Shown piece after piece: positions 54,479 to 63,643 of a DNA stretch of 64,000 nt. Positions within the stretch are counted from its first letter, which is position 1; every line of letters begins with the position of its first letter. The DNA lies in assembly GCF_002261355.1 (NCBI RefSeq), contig NZ_NEVU01000002.1:496001-560000 (forward strand). The letters are read 5' to 3'. Below the pieces are notes generated by a model that searched no databases, was not told the DNA's origin, and saw only the letters and a list, made by a program, of their open reading frames with translations. Position numbers and translations under genes: made by a program. This DNA is from Bordetella genomosp. 12. Lineage in GTDB: Bacteria; Pseudomonadota; Gammaproteobacteria; Burkholderiales; Burkholderiaceae_B.

Positions 54479-55884
54479 AGTATGTGTCGACCCGCGGCGG
54501 CATGGCCGCCCAGGCGTTTTCCGACATTCTGCTCGAAGGTCTGGCGCCCGATGGCGGCCTGGCCGTGCCGCAGCAATTGCCCCAGGTCGACGCGGCGACG
54601 CTCGAATCCTGGCGCCCGCTGTCCTATGCCGATCTGGCCGTGGAAGTGCTCTCGCTCTTTGCCACGGACATTCCGCGCGAGGACTTGAGCCGGTTGGCGC
54701 ACGCCGCCTATAACGAACAGGTGTTCTCGAGCGAGCAGATCGTGCCGCTGCGCCCCTTGGCGGGCGGCCTGCAATTGCTCGGCCTGTCCGAGGGGCCGAC
54801 GCTGGCGTTCAAGGACATGGCCATGCAGTTCCTGGGCCAGGTCTTCGAGTACGTGCTGACCAAGCGCGGCACGACCTTGAACATCGTGGGTGCGACCTCC
54901 GGAGACACCGGCTCGGCGGCCGAGTACGCTCTGCGCGGCAAGCAAGGCGTGGGTGTGTTCATGCTGTCGCCGCACGGCCGCATGAGTTCCTTCCAGCGCG
55001 CCCAGATGTACTCGCTGCAGGACGAGAACATCCATAACATCGCGGTCAAGGGTGTGTTTGATCAAGCCCAGGACATCGTCAAGGCCTTGGCCGCGGATCT
55101 GACGTTCAAGAGCCGTTATCGCATCGGCGCCGTGAACTCGATCAACTGGGCGCGGATTGCCGCGCAGGTGGTCTATTACTTCCACGGCTGGTTGCGGGCG
55201 ACGACCGGGGCCGGCCAGCAGGTGTCTTTTGCCGTGCCGTCGGGCAACTTCGGCAACATCCTGTCCGGCCATATTGCTCGCCGAATGGGCTTGCCCGTGC
55301 GCCGTCTGGTGTTGGCCACGAACGAGAACAACGTGCTGGAAGAATTCTTCCGTACCGGCATTTATCGTCCGCGCGCGCCGGAACAGACATACGCGACTTC
55401 CAGTCCGTCCATGGATATTTCGCGCGCCTCGAACTTCGAGCGCTTCATCTACGACCTGGTCGGTGGCGATGGCGAGCGCGTGCGGGCGCTCTGGCAGGAA
55501 CTCGCGGACAAGGGCAGCTTCGACCTGTCCGCGCAGCGCGCATCCTTTGGCGAACAATACGGCTTCGCCTCGGGGGTGAGCACGCATGACGATCGCCTGA
55601 GCACGATCCGGGCCGTGTTCGACGAAACGGGTGTACTGATCGATCCGCATACCGCCGATGGCGTGCATGTGGCGCGCAGCTTCGTCGAGGAGGGGATTCC
55701 GATGCTGGTGCTGGAGACGGCCTTGCCGGCCAAGTTTTCCGACACCATCCAGGAAGCCCTGGGCCGCCCGGTTCCGCCGCCGGCGGAACTTGCCGGTCTG
55801 GAGTCCCTGCCGCAGCGCGTCACCGTTATGGATTGCGATGCGGCTCAGGTCCGTGCTTTTATCGAGGCGCACGCCAAGATTTGA
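54475..55884 (+). CDS. thrC: Threonine synthase
   Basis: 469 residues. N-terminal YVSTRGGMAAQAFSDILLEG, PLP site LAFKDMAMQFLGQ, GATSGDTGSAAEYAL, FAVPSGNFGNILSGH. Converts O-phosphohomoserine to threonine. Last gene of the operon, followed by a terminator. Confidence 0.97.
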   Translation: MKYVSTRGGMAAQAFSDILLEGLAPDGGLAVPQQLPQVDAATLESWRPLSYADLAVEVLSLFATDIPREDLSRLAHAAYNEQVFSSEQIVPLRPLAGGLQLLGLSEGPTLAFKDMAMQFLGQVFEYVLTKRGTTLNIVGATSGDTGSAAEYALRGKQGVGVFMLSPHGRMSSFQRAQMYSLQDENIHNIAVKGVFDQAQDIVKALAADLTFKSRYRIGAVNSINWARIAAQVVYYFHGWLRATTGAGQQVSFAVPSGNFGNILSGHIARRMGLPVRRLVLATNENNVLEEFFRTGIYRPRAPEQTYATSSPSMDISRASNFERFIYDLVGGDGERVRALWQELADKGSFDLSAQRASFGEQYGFASGVSTHDDRLSTIRAVFDETGVLIDPHTADGVHVARSFVEEGIPMLVLETALPAKFSDTIQEALGRPVPPPAELAGLESLPQRVTVMDCDAAQVRAFIEAHAKI

Positions 55885-55917
55885 GTTTTTACGGGCCGGC
55901 CATTTAGCGCTGGTAGT

Positions 55918-55955
55918 AAAAAACCTCCTCGCCTGACGGCCCGGAGGTTTTTTTT
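55918..55955 (+). terminator. Terminator after thrC
   Basis: AAAAAACCTCC (55918-55928) pairs with GGAGGTTTTTT (55943-55953) around a 14-base loop, with eight T. 33 bases after the stop codon. Confidence 0.9.
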
Positions 55956-56091
55956 AGCCCAGTTACATTTGGCCGGGGCGCTGGTTGCGCTATTTACAGT
56001 CTTATGCATTTTGCCGACATCCCGTCACTGCTTTACGAGGCCGTGCGGAATACAGTGGAATCACGTTTTGACTGACTAATGGAGGATAACC

Positions 56092-56313
56092 ATGAGCCTT
56101 AAACACCTGACCCTCGCACTGGCCGTAAGCGGATTGGGCGTACTGGCGGGCTGCTCCTCGCCGTCGGTGGTGCAGAAGTCCGATGGTAGCCAGGTCGTGA
56201 CACCGGATGCGCCGGAGTACAACAAGAAGTCCGGTATGTACGAGTATGACCAGGACGGGCGCAAGGTTCAAATCAATAAGGATGATGTGAAGTCGATCGA
56301 AGAAGTTAAATAA
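56092..56313 (+). CDS. Small lipoprotein, YgdI/YgdR family (DUF903)
   Basis: 73 residues. Signal peptide with lipobox LAGC (Cys21), then SDGSQVVTPDAPEYN and QDGRKVQINKDDVKSIEE, the DUF903 pattern. GGAGG lies 6-8 bases before the ATG. Outer-membrane lipoprotein of unknown function. The coding part is less GC-rich than neighbours, as is usual for such small proteins. Confidence 0.88.
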   Translation: MSLKHLTLALAVSGLGVLAGCSSPSVVQKSDGSQVVTPDAPEYNKKSGMYEYDQDGRKVQINKDDVKSIEEVK

Positions 56314-56342
56314 TAAAAATATCAATAACTGGGTCGATATTG

Positions 56343-56393
56343 AATCGCCCCATGCATGGTGGATGTTTATCCATTATGCATGGGGCGATTTTA
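56343..56393. terminator. Long perfect hairpin between lipoprotein and fbp (bidirectional)
   Basis: AATCGCCCCATGCAT (56343-56357) pairs perfectly with 56376-56390, 15 bp; inside it TGGAT/ATCCA (56360-56364 / 56369-56373) forms a second stem. TTAT follows on the plus strand. It lies 29 bases after the lipoprotein stop and 17 bases before the fbp 3' end. Confidence 0.8.
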
Positions 56394-56409
56394 TTGGCGC
56401 CGGAGAGGT

Positions 56410-57429
56410 TTATTTTGCTTCGGCTTCGGCGTGGTATTTGCCGACGAGTTCGACTTCATTTTTGGAGCCAAGCACCACGCTCACACGCTGATGCAACTGC
56501 TCCGGCTGGATGTCGAGGATGCGCTGCGTGCCGGTAATGGAGGCGCCGCCAGCCTGTTCGACGATGAAGCTCATGGGATTGGCTTCATACATAAGCCGCA
56601 GTTTGCCGGCCTTGCCGGGTTCCCGGGCATCCCAGGGATACATGAAGATCCCGCCGCGAGTCAGAATGCGATGCACGTCGGCCACCATGGAGGCGATCCA
56701 GCGCATGTTGAAGTCTTTGCCGCGCGGCCCAGTTTTCCCGGCCAGACATTCGTCGATGTAACGTTTGACCGGCGCGGCCCAGTGGCGCATGTTGGACATA
56801 TTGATGGCGAACTCCTTGGTGTCCGCCGGAATGCTCATCGATTCGTGCGTCAGCACCCACGATCCCATTTCGCGATCCAGGGTGAACCCCACCACGCCGT
56901 GGCCGATAGTCAGCACCAGCATGGTTTGCGGGCCGTAGACGGCATAGCCGGCGGCAACCTGGTCGCGGCCCGGCTGCAGGAAGTCCGCTTCATTGACCTC
57001 CGACCCGGAGACATGCTGCGGCGCGCGCAACACCGAGAAAATCGTGCCTATCGACACGTTGACGTCGATGTTCGAGGACCCGTCCAGCGGATCGAACAGC
57101 AGCAGGTACTCGCCTTTGGGATAACGATTCGGAATGCGGTGGATGGTCTCCATTTCTTCGGAGGCCATGGCCGCCAGGTGACCGCCCCATTCGTTGGCTT
57201 CGAGCAGAATTTCATTGGACAGCACGTCCAGCTTCTTCTGCACCTCGCCCTGGACGTTTTCGCTGTCCAGGCTGCCCAGCACGCCACCCAGCGCGCCCTT
57301 GCTGACGGCATGGCTGATGGCCTTGCAGGCGCGCGCCACGACTTCGATCAGCAGACGCACCTCGGGTGCGAGCGCCTCGGCCGAGCGCTGCTGCTCGACC
57401 AGGTATTGAGTGAGGGTTTTACGTTTCAT
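56410..57429 (-). CDS. fbp: Fructose-1,6-bisphosphatase class I
   Basis: 339 residues. [33 protein letters not shown] (metal site DPLDGSS), [23 protein letters not shown]. Gluconeogenic enzyme. Two ATGs are 6 bases apart; AGGA lies 6 bases before the second (57429), which was chosen. Starts 8 bases after the pepN stop on the same strand, so probably cotranscribed. Confidence 0.95.
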   Translation of the reverse strand: MKRKTLTQYLVEQQRSAEALAPEVRLLIEVVARACKAISHAVSKGALGGVLGSLDSENVQGEVQKKLDVLSNEILLEANEWGGHLAAMASEEMETIHRIPNRYPKGEYLLLFDPLDGSSNIDVNVSIGTIFSVLRAPQHVSGSEVNEADFLQPGRDQVAAGYAVYGPQTMLVLTIGHGVVGFTLDREMGSWVLTHESMSIPADTKEFAINMSNMRHWAAPVKRYIDECLAGKTGPRGKDFNMRWIASMVADVHRILTRGGIFMYPWDAREPGKAGKLRLMYEANPMSFIVEQAGGASITGTQRILDIQPEQLHQRVSVVLGSKNEVELVGKYHAEAEAK

Positions 57430-57437
57430 CGACATTC

Positions 57438-60143
57438 CTATGCGGAGAATTCAAGGGATTTGGAGACGATTTCGGCGACGTTGCGCGACAGGCCGGGGTG
57501 GCTGCTGACGCGCTCGAGCGCGGCGCGCATGCTTGCGCGCAACGCGGGGGCAAAGCGCGACCAGTTGTCCATGGCGCGTGCCAGACGGGCGGCGATTTCC
57601 GGATTCAAGGCGTCCAGCGCCAGGACCTGTTCGGCCCAGAACTGATGGCCAGAGCCGTCGGGCACATGCATGCCGCGGGCATTGTTCAGGCAGAACTGGA
57701 ACACCAGCGCCCGGGCGCGATTGGGGTTGCGCAAGGTGAAGGCCGGATGCTGCATCAATTCGCGCACCTGTGCCACCGCGGTCGACAGGGCCGTGGCCTG
57801 CAGGCTGAACCACTTGTCGATCACCAGCGGATCATCCTGCCAGCGCGTATAGAAGTGGGCCAGCGCTTCTTGGGCGACAGGCCGCGCAGCGTAGTTGACC
57901 AGGCAGCCCAGAGCGGCCAGGCTGTCGGTCATATTGTCGGCCTGTTCATACTGGCGCTGTGCGCGCGCCTGAGCCTCTTCCTGGCCGGCGGCCATCAGAT
58001 GCGCCAGCGCCTGATTCTTCAGCGCGCGTTGCCCGGCCGGTCCTGGCGCGGGGCTGTAGGGGCCGGCTACCTGATTGGATTCAAAGGCTTGCAGCCACTC
58101 GGGCGCGAGCTGACGGCCGAGCTCGGCGCGCAGAAAGTCGCGTGCGGCGGCCAGAGCGGGAGGATCGATGGCCTGCATGCGTTCGGCCAGTGTCTTCTCG
58201 GACGGCAGGGCCAGCGCACGGGCGCGATAGGCCGCGTCCAATGAGGGGTCGGTCAGCAGGGCGCGCCAGGCGGAGATGAAGACCGGATCGGCCTCCAGGG
58301 GCTGGCCTGCCTGCTGGCGCGCCGTCAGGGCGAGCAGTTGGCGGCTGGCCAACTCCTGGCCGGCCTCCCAGCGGGCGAAGGGATCCTGATCGTGCGCCGA
58401 AAGCAAGGCCAGCTCGGCATCGGTCCAGTCGTATTCGACAATCACCGGCGCGGAGAAGCCGCGCAACAGAGAAGGCACGACCGGCACGGTGATGCCTTCG
58501 AACGTCCAGCTCTGCGTGGCTTCGCGCAGCTCCAGCAACACGGTATCGGCGGCCGTGGCGCCGGCCAGCTTCAGGGGCAGGGCCTGGCCCTGGCGGTCCA
58601 GCAGCCCGATGGCAAAGGGGATATGAAAGGGCTGCTTGGCGGCAGCGCCCGCGCGCCGCTCCACGCCCACCGCGGCGCAGCGCTGCGTCAGTGTGACGGT
58701 CAGCCGGCCTTGCGCCGTGTCGTGCTCGAGGGTGACGGCCACGCGGGGCGTGCCGGCCTGGCGGTACCAATTGCGGAAAACGCTCAGATCGCGGCCCGGG
58801 TTGTGCGCCCGGTATACCGAGTCCATGGCGTCGACGAAGTCGTCGCATGTCACCGCCTGGCCGTCATGCCGGCGGAAGTATTCGTCCATGCCGGCGCGGA
58901 ATCCGGCTTCGCCCAGCAGCGTGTGCTGCATGCGGATGACCTCGGCGCCTTTCTCGTAGACCGTGGCCGTGTAGAAATTGCCGATTTCCTGATAGCTGTC
59001 GGGGCGGATGGGATGGGCCATGGGGCCCGCGTCTTCGGGAAACTGCGCCGCACGCAATGTGACGACGTCGTCGATGCGTTTGACCGCGCGCGCGCTTGCC
59101 GCGGCAAGCGGATCCATGTCGCGCGCCATCATGTCGGCGCTGAATTCCTGGTCGCGAAAGACCGTCAGGCCTTCTTTGAGGCTCAACTGGAACCAGTCGC
59201 GGCAGGTGACACGGTTGCCGGTCCAATTATGGAAGTATTCGTGGCCGATGACCGACTCGATCCCTTCGTAATTGACGTCGGTTGCCGTTTGGGGATCGGC
59301 CAGCACATAGGCGGAGTTGAAAATGTTCAACCCTTTGTTTTCCATGGCGCCCATATTGAAGTCGCGCACGGCGACCACCATGAAGCGATCCAGATCCAAC
59401 TCCAGGCCAAAGCGGGTTTCATCCCAGCGCAGCGCCCGCTCCAGCGATTCGAGCGCCCACTCGGTGCGCGACTCGGCGCCCGGATCGCTGTACACCTGCA
59501 ACAGGACGTCGCGGCCGCGGCAAGTCCGCACGGTCTTCTCGCGGTGGGTGAGATTGCCCGCCACCAGGGCAAACAGATAGCAGGGCTTGGGGAAGGGGTC
59601 TTCCCATTCGGCTTCCTGGCGGCCGTCGGGCAGCTGGCGCGTGGCCAGCAGGTTGCCATTGGACAACAGAACGGGGTAGCGGGCATCGGCGCGCAAGGTG
59701 ACGCGGTAGCGCGACATCACATCGGGCCGGTCTGCAAACCAGGTAATACGGCGGAAGCCCTCGGCCTCGCATTGCGTGAAGAAATTGCCGCCCGAAACAT
59801 ACAGGCCCATCAGCGTGGAATTGGCTGACGGGCGGCAGCGGCTGGCGATCTCGAGCGTGCAGGCCGGCGGCAGGCCGCGCACCTGCAGGCGCTGTGCGTC
59901 CAATTGGTAGTACGCCGCGGGCCAATCCTGGCCGTCCACCCGCAACGAGATCAGTTCCAGCTCCTCGCCATCGAGTTCGAGCGCGGCGTCGGCCGGCGCA
60001 TCGGCCTTGCGCTGCAGCCGCAGCGTGGCGGTAACCAGGGTGCTTTCGGGATCGAGATCGAAACGCAGTGCGACCTCGGGAATCGCGTAAGGATAGGGTT
60101 GATAATCCTTGCGATATACGGTGACTGGCGTATCGGTACGCAT
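57438..60143 (-). CDS. pepN: Aminopeptidase N (M1 zinc metallopeptidase)
   Basis: 901 residues, slightly longer than E. coli PepN (870). [12 protein letters not shown] (265-276), zinc site HEYFHNW (H301, H305) with E324, and C-terminal helical repeat domain ending with [19 protein letters not shown]. Removes N-terminal amino acids from peptides. Divergent from a DUF4136 lipoprotein gene; fbp follows in the same direction. Confidence 0.96.
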   Translation of the reverse strand: MRTDTPVTVYRKDYQPYPYAIPEVALRFDLDPESTLVTATLRLQRKADAPADAALELDGEELELISLRVDGQDWPAAYYQLDAQRLQVRGLPPACTLEIASRCRPSANSTLMGLYVSGGNFFTQCEAEGFRRITWFADRPDVMSRYRVTLRADARYPVLLSNGNLLATRQLPDGRQEAEWEDPFPKPCYLFALVAGNLTHREKTVRTCRGRDVLLQVYSDPGAESRTEWALESLERALRWDETRFGLELDLDRFMVVAVRDFNMGAMENKGLNIFNSAYVLADPQTATDVNYEGIESVIGHEYFHNWTGNRVTCRDWFQLSLKEGLTVFRDQEFSADMMARDMDPLAAASARAVKRIDDVVTLRAAQFPEDAGPMAHPIRPDSYQEIGNFYTATVYEKGAEVIRMQHTLLGEAGFRAGMDEYFRRHDGQAVTCDDFVDAMDSVYRAHNPGRDLSVFRNWYRQAGTPRVAVTLEHDTAQGRLTVTLTQRCAAVGVERRAGAAAKQPFHIPFAIGLLDRQGQALPLKLAGATAADTVLLELREATQSWTFEGITVPVVPSLLRGFSAPVIVEYDWTDAELALLSAHDQDPFARWEAGQELASRQLLALTARQQAGQPLEADPVFISAWRALLTDPSLDAAYRARALALPSEKTLAERMQAIDPPALAAARDFLRAELGRQLAPEWLQAFESNQVAGPYSPAPGPAGQRALKNQALAHLMAAGQEEAQARAQRQYEQADNMTDSLAALGCLVNYAARPVAQEALAHFYTRWQDDPLVIDKWFSLQATALSTAVAQVRELMQHPAFTLRNPNRARALVFQFCLNNARGMHVPDGSGHQFWAEQVLALDALNPEIAARLARAMDNWSRFAPALRASMRAALERVSSHPGLSRNVAEIVSKSLEFSA

Positions 60144-60282
60144 GGGATCCCTTATGGTCGGTAGGCAACGTCGCTATTGTAGTGGCTGGCGGACAGTGGC
60201 CGGCCGTCGAACCCGGGATGCAACCTTTTCTTGCTGGCACCGGTCGAATTATCATTGCTGCGCATGTCTGAGGAGTAATGCA

Positions 60283-60936
60283 ATGTTCAGTTCTATGGGT
60301 CCAGTCCGCTGGGGCCGTCTTGCCGCGATGTCGTTGGTCGTGGCCGCAGCCGGCGTTGTCAGCGGATGTGCCACGCCGACCGTGGCCGCGCGCGTAACGT
60401 CGTTTCAACAGTGGCCGCAAGGGGTCGAGGGGCAGACCTACCGTTTCCAGACGGCCAATGCAGGCCAGAAAGATAATCTGGAGTATCAGGCCTTCCAGGA
60501 TATGGTGCGCGCGGGGATCGGCCCGACCGGCCTGGTGGAGGCGCAGGCCGGCAAGGACGCCCGGTTTCTGGTGAGTTTTACCTATGGTTCGAAGCAGACG
60601 CAGATCATGGTGCGCCGCGCTTATGACCCTTATTTTTATGGCGGGTACGGCGGGCCGTATTTTGGTCCGCGCGGCTGGCGTGGTCCCTGGGGGCCGGCGC
60701 CGTTCTGGGGCCCGGATTGGGTGGATGTCCCTGCCGTCGCCTTCCGTAATAGCCTGAACCTGCAGATCTTTGATACCGCCCGCGGCAATGCCGAGGTGTA
60801 TCGGTCGACGGCCTATATTGTTAGTCAGCAGGAAGATATCCTGCGGGCCATGCCCTATCTGGTGCGGGCCATCTTTGATAATTTCCCGGGCAATAACGGC
60901 AGCGAACGCGAGGTGGAGTTTCCACTAAACCATTGA
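60283..60936 (+). CDS. DUF4136-type lipoprotein
   Basis: 217 residues. Signal and lipobox VSGC (Cys29), a central Gly/Pro/Tyr/Trp-rich stretch (YGGYGGPYFGPRGWRG), and ARFLVSFTYGSK, QIFDTARGNAEVYRSTA and VRAIFDNFPGNNG of DUF4136. Envelope protein of unknown role. GAGGAG lies 7-9 bases before ATG 60283. Confidence 0.83.
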   Translation: MFSSMGPVRWGRLAAMSLVVAAAGVVSGCATPTVAARVTSFQQWPQGVEGQTYRFQTANAGQKDNLEYQAFQDMVRAGIGPTGLVEAQAGKDARFLVSFTYGSKQTQIMVRRAYDPYFYGGYGGPYFGPRGWRGPWGPAPFWGPDWVDVPAVAFRNSLNLQIFDTARGNAEVYRSTAYIVSQQEDILRAMPYLVRAIFDNFPGNNGSEREVEFPLNH

Positions 60937-60951
60937 TGCGTCCCTGAAAAA

Positions 60952-60979
60952 AATAACGGCGCCCATGGGCGCCGTTATT
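60952..60979. terminator. Bidirectional terminator (28-base perfect palindrome)
   Basis: AATAACGGCGCCCA (60952-60965) and its exact complement (60966-60979), with an A-run on the left. Lies between the convergent lipoprotein and H-NS genes. Confidence 0.87.
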
Positions 60980-60995
60980 CATTAACGACTGATTA

Positions 60996-61358
60996 TCATT
61001 TAATGAGAAAGCTGTCGCGGCTAGCGCCTTTGCTTTCTTCTGCAACCAGCCAGCGCGGGGCTTTGCCGCGGCCGCTCCAGGTATCGCCGGAAACCGGGTG
61101 GCGGTATTTCGGCGCCACTGCGCGCTTGGCGCCGTCTGCGGCAGCCTTGCGGCGCGGCGAAGCCGCACGCGGAGACTTGGCGCTGCCCAGAGCGGCGACG
61201 ATCTCTTCGGGGGTGACATTGTATTCACGCATCGACTTCACGATGGACGCGATGACCGGTTTGCGGCGTCGCGTCTGCAGGGCTTCGGCGCGCTTTTGAA
61301 GACGGGTGATTTCTTTCTCGATCTTGGCTTGTTGTGCTGCGTAAGTCTCTCGGGGCAT
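60996..61358 (-). CDS. H-NS family nucleoid protein (BpH3-like)
   Basis: 120 residues. N-terminal coiled coil (QAKIEKEITRLQKRAEALQ), a basic Ser/Pro/Arg/Lys linker, and the C-terminal H-NS DNA-binding motif YRHPVSGDTWSGRGKAPRW. Binds AT-rich DNA and silences transferred genes. An AT-rich region of about 550 bases lies upstream, as expected for autoregulation. Confidence 0.93.
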   Translation of the reverse strand: MPRETYAAQQAKIEKEITRLQKRAEALQTRRRKPVIASIVKSMREYNVTPEEIVAALGSAKSPRAASPRRKAAADGAKRAVAPKYRHPVSGDTWSGRGKAPRWLVAEESKGASRDSFLIK

Positions 61359-61915
61359 GTTTCTTTCCTGGTTATGGACTTCGATTCGCCGGCTTGCTTG
61401 TATATATGGTTGTTGTTTTTCAATAATACATAAAATGTCTACGGCAGTCTTTAGTTTTATCTCCAGATAAGTGTTTCGGATGGTCGGAAAAGGCGACAGC
61501 TTCTTGAAAGAATCGCGCTTCGCCCCTCTGAGGGAGACACCGATTGTCGGGTGTCGGCATCAAACACCTAAAATCAGCTTGTTCTGAATTGTCCGTACCA
61601 AGAAGCGCCGCTTTGTTAAGCGAATTGGCCTTGCCAAACGCCGAAGTCCAAAATGACATAGGACAAGTTCGATAGGCTTTGGCTTCTGCTTGGTTAAAAA
61701 AATCCTATCCCTGAAATATCTATTTGTGTAGTCGTATGATGAGTCAGGACAGTCAAATGTGTTTTAAAAAGTGAAAACTTTTGCTGCACCATTTTGGCGC
61801 ATGCGTCGGAATGCGCTGACCTGACGGGATCGGCGGTACGATAGAGGCTGTATGTCTGCCCCTGGTTCGGCAGGCCTGTCCGCCGCCGCTGCGCGGGCTC
61901 TATATACGGAATTCC
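61359..61915. other. AT-rich 557-base region between H-NS gene and tldD
   Basis: GC content falls to about 33-47% per 60-base line by my count, far below the surrounding genes. No convincing gene: a 79-codon frame (61420-61659, minus) has no ribosome site or family similarity. A small hairpin AAAAGT-GAAA-ACTTTT lies near 61768-61783. Likely promoters for the H-NS gene (minus) and tldD (plus); a small RNA cannot be excluded. Confidence 0.6.
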
Positions 61916-63376
61916 ATGAAACTGATCGATCCCGCGATTCAATCCCTGGCGACCGCCAAATCCCTGTTGCTCGACCCCTGGGGTCTCACCGAGGCCGATC
62001 TGGCCCGCGCTTTGGGCGAAATCTTCGCTCACAAGGTCGATTATGCGGACCTGTATTTCCAGTACACCCGCAGCGAGGGCTGGAGCCTAGAAGAGGGGAT
62101 CGTGAAGACGGGCAGTTTTTCCATTGGCCAAGGCGTGGGGGTGCGGGCCATCAGCGGCGAGAAAACCGCGTTTGCTTACTCGGACTCACTGTCGCCCGCG
62201 GCGTTGCTGTCTTCGGCGCATGCGGTGCGAAGCATTGCGCGCCAGGGCGCGGGCAAGGTCAAGGTCGCCGCTCACCGCCCGGTTCAAGACAGCCGCAGCC
62301 TCTATGCTGATATCGATCCGCTGGCCACGCTCAGCGCGGCCGACAAAGTGGCCTTGCTCGAACGTCTCGAACGCATGGCCCGGGCGCGTGATCCACATGT
62401 CATTCAAGTGATGGCTGGATTGGGTGCGGAGTATGACGTCGTACTTGTTGCCGGCAGTGACGGGCGCCTGGCGGCGGATGTCCGGCCGCTGGTACGGCTG
62501 TCCTTGACCGTGATCGCCGAGCGCAACGGGCGGCGCGAAATGGGGCACGCGGGCGGCGGCGGGCGCAGCGGCCTGGCGTATTTTTCGGATGAAATCCTGC
62601 GCGATTACGTCGAGCGCGCCGTGCACGAAGCCCTGGTAAACCTCGAGGCGCGGCCGGCCCCGGCGGGAGAAATGCCTGTTGTGCTGGGTTCGGGTTGGCC
62701 CGGCATTCTGTTGCATGAAGCCGTCGGTCATGGCTTGGAAGGCGATTTCAACCGCAAGGGTTCGAGCGTGTTTTCGGGCCGTATCGGCCAGCGCGTGGCT
62801 TCCAAAGGCGTGACGGTCATCGATGACGGTACCCTGGAGGGCCGGCGCGGTTCGCTCAATATCGATGACGAAGGCAATGCCTCGCAACGCAATGTCCTCA
62901 TCGAAGACGGGATTTTGCGGGGGTATATGCAGGACACGCTCAACGCCCGGCTGATGAAGACCCAGGCCACCGGCAATGGCCGGCGCGAGTCCTTCGCTCA
63001 CCTGCCCATGCCGCGCATGACCAACACCTATATGTTGAGTGGCGACAAAGTCCCCGAGGAGATCATCGCATCGGTCAAGAAAGGTCTGTACGCCGTCAAT
63101 TTCGGGGGCGGCCAGGTCGACATCACCAGCGGTAAATTCGTGTTTTCCGCTTCCGAAGCCTACATGATCGAAAACGGCAAGGTGACCTATCCGGTCAAGG
63201 GTGCGACGCTGATCGGCAATGGCCCTGATGCGATGAACCGGGTCAGCATGATCGGCAACGACATGCGCCTGGATTCCGGCGTGGGCACGTGCGGCAAAGA
63301 AGGCCAGAGCGTGCCAGTCGGCGTCGGTATGCCGACGTTGCGCATGGATGGCCTGACGGTCGGCGGCACGGCCTGA
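61916..63376 (+). CDS. tldD: TldD, metalloprotease subunit (TldD/PmbA)
   Basis: 486 residues. Zinc motif [12 protein letters not shown] (H267, H272), [16 protein letters not shown], and [20 protein letters not shown] at the C-terminus. With TldE (PmbA) it degrades unfolded peptides, for example CcdA or microcin B17 leader. ATG at 61916 matches the family start; upstream AT-rich region holds the promoter. Confidence 0.95.
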   Translation: MKLIDPAIQSLATAKSLLLDPWGLTEADLARALGEIFAHKVDYADLYFQYTRSEGWSLEEGIVKTGSFSIGQGVGVRAISGEKTAFAYSDSLSPAALLSSAHAVRSIARQGAGKVKVAAHRPVQDSRSLYADIDPLATLSAADKVALLERLERMARARDPHVIQVMAGLGAEYDVVLVAGSDGRLAADVRPLVRLSLTVIAERNGRREMGHAGGGGRSGLAYFSDEILRDYVERAVHEALVNLEARPAPAGEMPVVLGSGWPGILLHEAVGHGLEGDFNRKGSSVFSGRIGQRVASKGVTVIDDGTLEGRRGSLNIDDEGNASQRNVLIEDGILRGYMQDTLNARLMKTQATGNGRRESFAHLPMPRMTNTYMLSGDKVPEEIIASVKKGLYAVNFGGGQVDITSGKFVFSASEAYMIENGKVTYPVKGATLIGNGPDAMNRVSMIGNDMRLDSGVGTCGKEGQSVPVGVGMPTLRMDGLTVGGTA

Positions 63377-63438
63377 GGGCCAGGCCGCGTAAGACTTCCG
63401 GATGACGGGGGCGTTTTTTTGTGCTAGAGTTTTTCCCT

Positions 63439-63522
63439 ATGAAATTCGCGTCCCCCGCCTTTTATTTTTATTTTTATGGTTTTCTGAAGCCGCTGGCGGA
63501 GGAAGGGACGCGCTCAACCTAG
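63439..63522 (+). CDS. Phe/Tyr-rich leader peptide of the DAHP synthase gene
   Basis: A 27-codon frame, ATG 63439 to TAG 63520-63522. Residues 8-15 are FYFYFYGF, encoded by TTT and TAT codons; the whole peptide has five Phe and three Tyr. It lies 121 bases upstream of the DAHP synthase start and ahead of a strong terminator. Weak AGAG box 9 bases before the ATG; an extended -10 (TGC TAGAGT, 63422-63430) might even make the transcript start at about 63437, leaderless. Too regular and too well placed to be chance; it is the sensor of an attenuator. Confidence 0.85.
   Translation: MKFASPAFYFYFYGFLKPLAEEGTRST
63447..63512 (+). promoter_or_regulatory. Attenuator, segment 1:2 pairing (anti-antiterminator)
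   Basis: CGCGTCCC (63447-63454) can pair with GGGACGCG (63505-63512). It encloses segment 2 (63491-63499). When the ribosome is not stalled on the aromatic codons, or has passed them, this pairing or ribosome coverage hides segment 2. Confidence 0.55.
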
Positions 63523-63552
63523 TACAGAATCCCCCCGAAAAAGCCGCCAGCG
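63491..63552 (+). promoter_or_regulatory. Attenuator, antiterminator pairing
   Basis: CGCTGGCGG (63491-63499) is perfectly complementary to CCGCCAGCG (63544-63552), which is most of the terminator's 5' arm. The two structures exclude each other. A ribosome stalled at the Phe/Tyr codons (63460-63483) would leave segment 2 free and let this form, allowing read-through. Confidence 0.75.
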
Positions 63553-63569
63553 TCACTGGCGGCTTTTTT
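63538..63569 (+). terminator. Attenuator terminator upstream of the DAHP synthase gene
   Basis: AAAAAGCCGCCAG (63538-63550), CGTCA loop, CTGGCGGCTTTTT (63556-63568), six T in all. It begins 15 bases after the leader-peptide stop and lies 75 bases before the gene it controls. Confidence 0.9.
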
Positions 63570-63643
63570 GTTGCCGTCAGCCTGGTGGGTTTGCGGGAAC
63601 GACCCCAAGCAATCCATACCGACCCCACCCCAGGAGTACAACC

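Noticed and set aside
51762-55872. Long minus-strand frames across alaC, hom and thrC (for example 51762-53264 and 54328-55872)
   Set aside because: All antisense to well-supported threonine-pathway genes.
61420-61659. 79-codon minus-strand frame in the AT-rich region
   Set aside because: No ribosome site, no signal or domain, mixed composition; kept only as part of the unexplained region.
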